8,311 nt of DNA. Source: JBMZCV01 sp049613665 (GTDB lineage Bacteria > Bacteroidota > Bacteroidia > Chitinophagales > UBA2359). The notes under the pieces are model-generated. The model was given only the letters and a program-made list of their open reading frames with translations, was not told where the DNA came from and made no database searches. Location: assembly GCA_049613665.1 (NCBI GenBank), contig JBMZCV010000203.1, positions 1 to 8,311 on the forward strand, read 5' to 3'. Numbering within the stretch: position 1 is the first letter of the stretch; the number at the start of each line of letters is the position of its first letter. Both the position numbers and the translations under genes were made by a program. This document shows positions 1-6,054 of this stretch, piece by piece.

Positions 1-19
1 GAACATTTATAAGCTACTG

Positions 20-59
20 ATAATCAATAGTTTTATAGAGTAACAGGTCTATTGATTAT
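20..59. repeat. 11-bp perfect inverted repeat (hairpin) ahead of the TPR gene
   Basis: ATAATCAATAG at 20-30 is exactly reverse-complementary to CTATTGATTAT at 49-59, leaving an 18-nt loop (31-48). A T-rich stretch follows at about 68-80, so the hairpin could end a transcript entering from the left edge of the window. The in-frame TAG that closes the TPR reading frame upstream (36-38) lies in the loop. Function is inferred; the repeat itself is directly visible. It could also be a leftover of a rearrangement that removed the 5' part of the TPR gene. Confidence 0.5.
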
Positions 60-107
60 TTAGAGTATTTTATTGTTTTTCTTACAAAGAAAAAAGAAGT
101 ATTAGAT

Positions 108-1613
108 ATTGCTATTTTAAATACTAACTTAGCTTTCACATATCAGGTTTTAGGTAAATTTAAAGAAGCTTTAGTGTTTCAAAAAAAAGCATTGAAAATC
201 CAAAAAAAAATGCTAAAAAAAAGCGATATAGAGTTAAATGTTAGTTATAATAGTATGGCTTCTATATATCAAGATTTGGGAAAATTTGAACAGGCTGAAA
301 AACATTATGATAAAGCATTAGAGATTATTTTAAAACAAAAAAATATAAAGCAAAAAAAAATAGCTGAAGTTTATAGTAACTTAGCTGTATTATATGAAGA
401 GTTAGGAAAACCTCAAAAGGCTTCAAAATATATCAAACAAGTTTTAAATATTCGAGGCAAAAAAACAAATAGTTTATCATTGGCGACGACCTATGATACT
501 CTTTCGACAATTTATATGTCTTTGGATAGAAATAAAAAAGCTTTAAAGCATGCTTTAAAAGCTTTGAATATTCGTGAACGCAAATTGGATAAATTGCATC
601 CAAATCTAGCTACTAGTTATCATAATATCTCTAATATTTATCACGAATTAAACGAATTAGAACAGGCTCTATATTATCAAAATAAATCTTTGGCTATTCG
701 AGAACAAATTTTGGATAAAAACCATCCTAACTTAGCCATTTCTTATAATAATGCAAGTTTAATTTGTTTATCATTACAAGAGTTTGAACAAGCTATCTTT
801 TATCAAAAGAAAGCTATTGTAATTCAGGAAAAAAGTTTAGGAAAAGAACATCCAACCTTAGCTACCATTTATCATAATTTGGCTGGTTCTTATGTAGAAT
901 TAGAAAAATTTGAGGAGGCCTTAGTTTATCAGAAAAAAGGACTATATATTGATAAGATAGTATATGAAGAAAGCCACCCTAAAGTAGTAATAACATACAA
1001 TAGTATCATAAACATTTATTACGAATTAGGAAATTATGAAAAAGCTTTGACATGTCAGCAAAAACTTATTGATATTCAAGAACAAAGTTTAGATAAAAAA
1101 GACATAGAATTAGCCAAGTCTTATCATAGTGCAGGTTTTATTTGCTGTTATTTAGAAAATTTTGAAGAAGCCTTAATTTATCAAAAAAAAGCATTAGAAA
1201 TTCAAGAGCAAATTTTAGACAAAAAAGATATAGAGTTAGCTAATTCTTATGATAATTTATCCTTTATCTATTATGAATTAGATGATGGACCACAAGCCTT
1301 ATTTCATCGAAAAAAAGCATTAGAGATTCAAGAACAAATTTTAGATAAATTAAGCCCTGAACTGGCTAATTCTTATAATAATTTAGCTATGATTTATAGA
1401 GAAACAAAGAATTTTGAAAAATCTCTATTTTTTCAGAAAAAAGCAATAGCTATTGATGAACAAACTTTAGATAGAGAGGATATAAGTTTTGTCATTTCTT
1501 ACAATAATTTAGCAAGTATTTATTTAGATTTGAATGAATATGAAAAAGCAACTATTTACAACCAAAAAGCCATAACCATTCTAAAAAACAACTACCCAGA
1601 AGAACAAGAAGAA
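108..1613 (+). repeat. Twelve 126-bp tandem coding repeats (TPR array)
   Basis: Twelve units encode TPRs with a 42-codon period; one unit has 40 codons. The first unit (108-233) lies partly upstream of any usable start codon. Conservation extends to the DNA between some units. For example, 1185-1223 and 1311-1349 are offset by exactly 126 bp and match at 36 of 39 bases by hand comparison. Such units can recombine to lengthen or shorten the array in frame. The first unit boundary contains long A runs (181-188, 202-210, 215-222). Confidence 0.85.
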
Positions 1614-1673
1614 TTCGAAGAACTATTAATATTACAACAAAAAATAAAAAAACAACTACCACCACCTAAATAA
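174..1673 (+). CDS. TPR-array protein (42-residue kinesin-light-chain/NB-ARC type repeats), 5' end unresolved
   Basis: This is an all-helical tetratricopeptide-repeat scaffold, expected to bind a protein partner or ligand. From residue 21 it consists of eleven consecutive units, 42 residues each except the second (40), with the pattern LAxSYNNLAxIYxxLxxFEQA followed by QKKALxIQEQxLDKxxxE. A 19-residue tail rich in E, Q and K ends QLPPPK. There is no signal peptide, membrane segment or catalytic domain. The listed start is GTG 174 (next ATG at 210), but neither start looks right. The same frame is open from 39, and codons 108-233 encode one more complete 42-residue TPR, yet no ATG, GTG or TTG occurs in frame between the TAG at 36-38 and position 174. 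The gene is therefore probably 5'-truncated, frameshifted, or the 3' part of a longer NTPase-TPR gene. The STAND NTPase gene follows after 9 bp on the same strand, and the two proteins share a homologous C-terminus. TPR identity is firm; the partner is unknown. Confidence 0.88.
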   Translation: MFQKKALKIQKKMLKKSDIELNVSYNSMASIYQDLGKFEQAEKHYDKALEIILKQKNIKQKKIAEVYSNLAVLYEELGKPQKASKYIKQVLNIRGKKTNSLSLATTYDTLSTIYMSLDRNKKALKHALKALNIRERKLDKLHPNLATSYHNISNIYHELNELEQALYYQNKSLAIREQILDKNHPNLAISYNNASLICLSLQEFEQAIFYQKKAIVIQEKSLGKEHPTLATIYHNLAGSYVELEKFEEALVYQKKGLYIDKIVYEESHPKVVITYNSIINIYYELGNYEKALTCQQKLIDIQEQSLDKKDIELAKSYHSAGFICCYLENFEEALIYQKKALEIQEQILDKKDIELANSYDNLSFIYYELDDGPQALFHRKKALEIQEQILDKLSPELANSYNNLAMIYRETKNFEKSLFFQKKAIAIDEQTLDREDISFVISYNNLASIYLDLNEYEKATIYNQKAITILKNNYPEEQEEFEELLILQQKIKKQLPPPK

Positions 1674-1682
1674 AGAAAAAAG

Positions 1683-3191
1683 ATGACGATACCGCCACAT
1701 CATTACTACGAATATTTTATAGGTACAATAAAAGAAGTTCAAAAAATAAAGCAGGTATTAGACAAATCCACACGCCCCTTAGTTATTGAAGGCATAGCGG
1801 GCAGCGGAAAAACCAATTTGTGTCAAGCTTTTTTCGAACACTATGAGGAGGAATATGAGCATCGTGTTTGGATAGATGTGGTAGGAGGCAATTTGTACTA
1901 CAACTTTTTCCGAAATGATAGTCAATTATTAGAAGCATTAAAATTGACTAATTTTAGTCAAAACCAAACAGCAGCCGAAAAAAAGAAACTGCTTATTGGA
2001 GCTTTTAAAGTTTTGACAGGCAAAAAACTTATCGTAATAGATGGCTTAAATGTAAATATCACTCGAATTGACCGCAATTTTTTACTCCATTTGCAGCAGA
2101 AAGCAAATTGTAAATTGCTCGTCAATACTAGACATGAAGTGAAAGGTTTGAAAAGTGTGAAAATGCCTAAATTGAGTTTTGAAGCGGCTCAAAAAATATA
2201 TGTGCAGTATAGAGATGCTGAAAAAAGCATTAGCCTTGATGAGATAACAGATGATGATGTGCTAACGCAAAATATTACGACAGAAGAGGAAGATTTTTTA
2301 ATTGAATATGTCGATTTTCATCCTTTTCTCTTGGAAATAATGGCGAAAATACTTTGCAGAGACCTCGAAATTACAGCAGCTAGTTTGCTACAATTACTCA
2401 AAAACAATGACCTAACAGCCATTGATACTGATGTATTTGTCAATCGAAACAATGAAGAATATACGTTAGAAGAGCATCTGGATATTAGCTTTCAGTTGCA
2501 AGGACTTACCGAAATGCAGCTAGATATATTGAAACAATATAGCCTTTTGCCAAGTGTAGAGATACCTTATTTTTTGTTGAAACAATTGCTACATAATCCA
2601 AAAAGAGACAACAAGCTTTTTAAAGAGACAATAAAAGAGCTTTCAAAATTGGGCTTTTTATACCAAAAAGAAAAAATCGTACAGATGTTGCGGCCTTTGC
2701 AAATTGTGGTCAATAATCGCTATCCTAAAACAGATAAACATACGCTTTTAATATATCGAAATTTGATGCAAATGTGTAAAAATGCTTATCAAAACAATGA
2801 TTTACAGGCAAATACATATTTAGCTTATTTAGAAACTATTGCCGAAAACCTAGTTGTTGTAGGTAGATATAGTGAAGCAGTAGAGGCGTATCAGATGGCT
2901 TCGCAAATTGGTCAAAAAGGAAAAGAATATGCAAAAATTTTGACTTATGAGTATCAAATATTGAATATTTATGAGCAGTTTTGTTTTAAAAAGCAAATTG
3001 AAATAGCGATGACTCACCATCATATAGCACTGATTTTTGTCGCCAATGATAAGTTGCAACAAGCACTTTTAGAAAATGAAAAAGGCATAGTTATCTTACA
3101 AAAACATTTTCAGGCAGACCATGCTATTTTAATTGGATTTTTGGCTTGGCAAGAAAAAATGAACAATCAGTTGCCTTTTTTTGAAGCCTAA
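1683..3191 (+). CDS. STAND/NB-ARC-like P-loop NTPase with short C-terminal TPR tail
   Basis: This is a predicted nucleotide-dependent switch of the STAND (AP-ATPase/NLR-like) class, probably cytoplasmic. Motifs in order: a YFIG-type entry at 11-14; Walker A GIAGSGKT at 37-44; Walker B LIVIDG at 116-121; a sensor-like LLVNTR at 145-150; a GLPL-like HPFLLEIMA at 213-221; a winged-helix-like region about 275-345 with LSKLGFLYQKE and an MHD-like MLRPLQ at 335-340; and degenerate TPR helices from about 375 to the end. Oddities: Walker B lacks the usual second acidic residue (Gly121), the MHD-like histidine is absent, and no effector domain precedes the NTPase although many bacterial STAND proteins carry one. 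ATG 1683 is 9 bp after the TPR gene's stop and suggests one operon. The final 63 residues align without gaps to the TPR protein's C-terminus. The gene converges with phnA, with only 8 bp between stops. The NTPase class is well supported; a role in defence or signalling is inference. Confidence 0.85.
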   Translation: MTIPPHHYYEYFIGTIKEVQKIKQVLDKSTRPLVIEGIAGSGKTNLCQAFFEHYEEEYEHRVWIDVVGGNLYYNFFRNDSQLLEALKLTNFSQNQTAAEKKKLLIGAFKVLTGKKLIVIDGLNVNITRIDRNFLLHLQQKANCKLLVNTRHEVKGLKSVKMPKLSFEAAQKIYVQYRDAEKSISLDEITDDDVLTQNITTEEEDFLIEYVDFHPFLLEIMAKILCRDLEITAASLLQLLKNNDLTAIDTDVFVNRNNEEYTLEEHLDISFQLQGLTEMQLDILKQYSLLPSVEIPYFLLKQLLHNPKRDNKLFKETIKELSKLGFLYQKEKIVQMLRPLQIVVNNRYPKTDKHTLLIYRNLMQMCKNAYQNNDLQANTYLAYLETIAENLVVVGRYSEAVEAYQMASQIGQKGKEYAKILTYEYQILNIYEQFCFKKQIEIAMTHHHIALIFVANDKLQQALLENEKGIVILQKHFQADHAILIGFLAWQEKMNNQLPFFEA

Positions 3192-3199
3192 ACTTTTGC

Positions 3200-3778
3200 T
3201 TACATCGATTTTTTAACAAACTTTGTCAAAATAACGATATGTTGGCCATTGACACGGCCTTCGATATGTTCGGCATTGTCGGCTACTAGCGAAATGCGGC
3301 GTACTGCTGTGCCTCGTTTTGCCGTAATGCTAGAACCTTTTACATTCAATGTTTTGGTGAGAATAACCGTATCGCCAGCTTTCAACACATTTCCATTGCT
3401 GTCAATATGTTGTACCTTTGTTTCTTCAAATTCCTCGCTTTTTGCCTTTGCCCATGTTGTTGTTTCTTCATCGAGATACATCATATCTAGCAAATCTTGC
3501 GGCCAGCCTTCTGCACGCAAATTGTTGAGCATTCGCCACGACACCACCTGAACGGCAGGAACAGCACTCCACATACTATCATTCAAACATCGCCAATGAT
3601 TAGGATTTGCCTTATCTGGATTTTCGAGCTGCTCAAAACAGGTTTCGCAAATCAAAATTTTGTCGTTGGCATCGTCATTTTGTGTCGGCAATACTTCGTA
3701 AACTTTCAGATTGTTAGCTGCTTGACACAATTCGCATTGTGAGCCACTTCGTGTTTTCAATTCATTTTCTATGCTCAT
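3200..3778 (-). CDS. phnA: PhnA/YjdM family zinc-ribbon protein, long form
   Basis: This is a cytoplasmic member of the PhnA/YjdM family. Despite the historical 'alkylphosphonate uptake' name, its function is not settled, and it should not be read as proof of phosphonate use. The N-terminus carries a zinc ribbon with two CxxC knuckles, C15/C18 and C44/C47. The C-terminal PhnA domain (about 122-192) has the family signatures DSNGNVLKAGDTV, LNVKGSS and a final FVKK. Residues about 50-120 (WRCLNDSMWSAVPAVQVVSW and following) form a spacer that makes this protein 192 residues, against roughly 110 for E. coli YjdM as I recall it. I believe such longer forms occur in Bacteroidota. The ATG at 3778 sits about 28 nt downstream of a TACCTTTG box. 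A terminator separates it from preA, so it is probably its own transcript. It looks visibly richer in G+C than the TPR gene. Confidence 0.93.
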   Translation of the reverse strand: MSIENELKTRSGSQCELCQAANNLKVYEVLPTQNDDANDKILICETCFEQLENPDKANPNHWRCLNDSMWSAVPAVQVVSWRMLNNLRAEGWPQDLLDMMYLDEETTTWAKAKSEEFEETKVQHIDSNGNVLKAGDTVILTKTLNVKGSSITAKRGTAVRRISLVADNAEHIEGRVNGQHIVILTKFVKKSM

Positions 3779-3806
3779 GTTATTTGTTTTTTTAGGAAAG
3801 AAGGGG

Positions 3807-3814
3807 CAAAGGTA
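3807..3814 (-). promoter_or_regulatory. Probable phnA promoter, Bacteroidota -7 box
   Basis: Read on the minus strand this is TACCTTTG, an exact match to the Bacteroidota -7 consensus TAnnTTTG, about 28 nt before the phnA ATG. A clear -33 TTTG is not seen at the expected spacing. The position just downstream of the preA terminator supports separate transcription of phnA. Confidence 0.5.
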
Positions 3815-3860
3815 TGGATTCTTGTAGGAAATAAATTGTTTTTTTGCTTTTTTAGAGTAG

Positions 3861-3904
3861 AAAAATAAAAAGGTAGAAGACGCTTTTTCAATATCTTCTA
3901 CCTT
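3861..3904 (-). terminator. Intrinsic terminator of preA
   Basis: A perfect 11-bp stem (AAGGTAGAAGA at 3870-3880 pairing with 3894-3904) encloses a 13-nt loop. On the minus strand it is followed directly by a U-rich run (complement of 3861-3870). It lies 24 nt past the preA stop codon and in the correct orientation for that gene. Confidence 0.88.
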
Positions 3905-3928
3905 CTCAAGTCTATTATTGAAATCACT

Positions 3929-5287
3929 TTATCGCTTCACGTTATATTTTTCGTTTTTCTTCAAAGCCTCGCTAGGTGCTGGAATATAATGCCCTACGCC
4001 TCCGCCACGCTCATCGTTGAACGTAGTCGGAATGTTGCAAGCTACACCACGTTCTTTCCAAGTTTCGTGCTGTGTGCCATCATCTTTGCGTTCCATCGTG
4101 ATACAATCTTCCACAGGGCAAACCAACGAACATAAATTGCAACCTACACAATTTTCTTCGATAATAAACGGCACACGATTATCATTTTCGCCATTTAAAC
4201 GAGGCAAACCGATAGCCTGATGAGCACCATCTTCGCAAGCTGTATAGCAAAGCTGACAACCGACACATTTATCTTCATTGATGCTTGCTACTACTTTGTG
4301 TTTGAGATTGAGATTTTCCCAAGTTGTTGTATTTGGCAAAGCTTTTCCGATAAAATCATACACAGTATTGAAATTCTTTTCTATCATGTATTGCTCCAAA
4401 CCGTAAATCATTTCACGCACAATGCCAAAACCATAGTGCATCGCTGCCGTGCAAACCTGCACACTACTTGCCCCAAGCAACATATATTCTACGGCATCTC
4501 GCCATGTTTCTATGCCACCAATACCCGAAATAGGAATGTTTACTTGCGGATGTTGAGCACAATTTTTTAGCATGTTCAAAGCAATTGGTTTCACGGCAGG
4601 GCCACAATAACCACCATTTGTACTTTTGCCATCGACAATAGGATAAGGCACAAAATTGTCGATATCGACACCTACAAGACTCTGAATAGTATTGATGAGC
4701 GAAATAGCATCAGCACGACCTTGAACAGCAGCTACGGCAGGTAGTGTAATATCGCTAATATTTGGCGTAAGTTTTACGATAACAGGCGTAGTTGCTACTT
4801 CTTTTACCCACTCAGTAATCATTTGCAAAATTTTCGGCTCTTGGCCTACTGCCGAACCCATACCACGCTCGCACATACCATGTGGACAGCCAAAGTTGAG
4901 TTCCAAACCATCAACACCTGCATTTTCGACATCTCGTACAATTTGATGCCATTCTGCTCTTGTTTCTACCATCAAAGAAGCAATGACAGCATGATTGGGA
5001 AAATGTTTTTTTACCTCTTCTATCTCTCTCAAATTATCCTTTAAAGGCCTATCCGTGATGAGTTCTATATTGCTGAAACCCACTAAACGCTTATCTTTAT
5101 AATTTAAACCACTGTATCGGCTCGAAACATTGACAACAGGAACGCCAAGTGTTTTCCAAACAGCACCGCCCCAACCTGCTTCAAATGCTTTCATCACTTG
5201 ATAACCCGAATTTGTAGGTGGAGCGGAAGCCAACCAAAAAGGGTTAGGAGCTTTTATGCCTCCAAAATTGATAGATAAATCTGCCAT
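3929..5287 (-). CDS. preA: NAD-dependent dihydropyrimidine dehydrogenase, FMN/4Fe-4S subunit PreA
   Basis: Catalytic subunit of the bacterial dihydropyrimidine dehydrogenase, which reduces uracil and thymine to the 5,6-dihydro forms (or runs in reverse) with the flavoprotein PreT as NAD(H) partner. It is a cytoplasmic FMN-binding TIM barrel of the dihydroorotate dehydrogenase type followed by a two-cluster ferredoxin domain. Visible signatures: GWGGAVWKTLG at 38-48; ELNFGCPHGM at 129-138; GMGSAVGQEP at 142-151; KLTPN at 172-176; the FMN-phosphate region GIGGIETW at 255-262; and two 4Fe-4S motifs, C341xxC344xxC347xxxC351 and C380xxC383xxC386xxxC390P. The residue matching the active-site cysteine of the mammalian enzyme is Val147, which I recall as normal for bacterial PreA. 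Cys139 in the same loop is less usual. At 452 residues it is longer than E. coli PreA (about 411), mainly through a basic C-terminal tail. No preT lies in the window. The gene has its own terminator. Confidence 0.96.
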   Translation of the reverse strand: MADLSINFGGIKAPNPFWLASAPPTNSGYQVMKAFEAGWGGAVWKTLGVPVVNVSSRYSGLNYKDKRLVGFSNIELITDRPLKDNLREIEEVKKHFPNHAVIASLMVETRAEWHQIVRDVENAGVDGLELNFGCPHGMCERGMGSAVGQEPKILQMITEWVKEVATTPVIVKLTPNISDITLPAVAAVQGRADAISLINTIQSLVGVDIDNFVPYPIVDGKSTNGGYCGPAVKPIALNMLKNCAQHPQVNIPISGIGGIETWRDAVEYMLLGASSVQVCTAAMHYGFGIVREMIYGLEQYMIEKNFNTVYDFIGKALPNTTTWENLNLKHKVVASINEDKCVGCQLCYTACEDGAHQAIGLPRLNGENDNRVPFIIEENCVGCNLCSLVCPVEDCITMERKDDGTQHETWKERGVACNIPTTFNDERGGGVGHYIPAPSEALKKNEKYNVKR

Positions 5288-5796
5288 ATTGTTTTTTTTC
5301 TTAATTAAATACTCATAATGTATTCAGCATTTCGCAAAATCTAAGTACCAAGCACTAAATTATAGCTTGTTTGACTAAGCATATAAAAATTGTCTTAGAT
5401 ATAATTTTTTTAGGGCAAAAAAAATGAATGCTTAATTCTACAATCAGACTTAAAAGTAGCATTTTTTTCATACAAAAATAAGTATGGCTATCATTATTTT
5501 TATTTTTTAACGCAAAAATACGAGTTGCTATCAAATAAAGACAGTTTTATGAGTGCCACATTATGAGATATTGATTATTGAATCTCAACAAGCTTTTAGT
5601 TGTTTTCGATTTGAAATAAAATAAATATTGTAAAAAAATATCTGATTGTTTTTCTGTGTCAGCAATTAGTTTTTAAGGACTTTTTTATCAAACAACAGTT
5701 CGGATGTTAATATGTTTTTTTATTAAATATTTAAACATGCTATTTTTTTTAGGCTAAGGCGGCCAATATTTGCAAATTTAATGGCCTTTTGAACTG

Positions 5797-5882
5797 AAAA
5801 ATAGTATATTTTCCTTACCAAAAGGAGTCTTTTTATCAAGCTAATAATTGTTATAAAAAATAGTTTGTTTTCCCTATCAAAA
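5797..5882. repeat. 27-bp imperfect direct repeat, 59-bp period
   Basis: The segments 5797-5823 and 5856-5882 both begin AAAAATAGT, share TTTTCC and end in CAAAA. They match at 23 of 27 bases by hand. Weaker similarity continues for about 30 bases after each copy, so it may be two decayed copies of a roughly 60-bp unit. Function unknown; possibly repeated regulator binding sites or remnants of a duplication. Confidence 0.5.
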
Positions 5883-5994
5883 AAGGTTTCTTTTGTTAAA
5901 CCAAGAATAGCTGACAAGCTTTTTATTAGAAATGTTTTTTTCATATAAAAAAAGAAAAAAGCTATTTTTATATAAAAAAATAAGAAAAAAAGTC

Positions 5995-6002
5995 TAACTT
6001 TA
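5995..6002 (+). promoter_or_regulatory. Candidate -7 box of the T9SS protein gene
   Basis: TAACTTTA matches TAnnTTTG except for the last base and lies about 52 bp before the ATG, which would give a leader of roughly 45 nt. The -33 position is only T-rich (around 5965-5969), with no clear TTTG. The 5' leader is A-rich, as is usual for Bacteroidota translation initiation without a Shine-Dalgarno sequence. Confidence 0.4.
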
Positions 6003-6054
6003 GCACTTCATATATTTTCTTTAAAAAACTTAATAAGATAAAAAACTTTAAACA

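Larger units (their letters stand above)
5288..6054. other. 767-bp AT-rich divergent intergenic region, no convincing gene
   Basis: This separates preA (minus) from the T9SS protein gene (plus) and must hold both promoters. It is dominated by A and T homopolymer runs. The only sizeable ORF (5723-5944, minus, 73 codons) has a low-complexity K/I/L/F-rich translation across a direct repeat and looks spurious. A loose preA -7 candidate, TAGATTTTG on the minus strand at 5335-5343, has one extra T compared with the consensus. An imperfect hairpin (GGCCA 5761-5765 with TGGCC 5782-5786) is present. No tRNA or recognisable riboswitch was seen. Confidence 0.6.

Noticed and set aside
108..1613. Repeat array as a possible CRISPR or noncoding satellite
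   Set aside because: The period is exactly 42 codons, divergence is mostly at the codon level with TPR residues kept, and there are no short identical repeats with unique spacers.
2850..3062. Minus-strand 70-codon ORF inside the NTPase gene
   Set aside because: Overlaps the TPR-like C-terminus of the NTPase; no independent support.
3249..3742. Plus-strand ORFs of 100 and 81 codons opposite phnA
   Set aside because: They are shadows of the well-supported PhnA coding strand, with no family signature.
4017..5044. Several plus-strand ORFs opposite preA
   Set aside because: Antisense shadows of PreA, which has all its catalytic and cluster motifs on the minus strand.
5339..5400. Inverted ATCTAAG/CTTAGAT pair upstream of preA as an operator
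   Set aside because: Only 7 bp with a 48-bp spacing in very AT-rich DNA; expected by chance.
5761..5786. Possible terminator hairpin in the large intergenic region
   Set aside because: The stem is only 5 bp plus 4 bp across an internal loop, and no gene ends just before it on either strand.
5723..5944. 73-codon minus-strand ORF beginning MKKTFLIKSL
   Set aside because: The translation is K/I/L/F-rich low complexity, arises from AT-rich DNA, and spans an imperfect 59-bp repeat whose period is not a multiple of three. No domain is recognisable.
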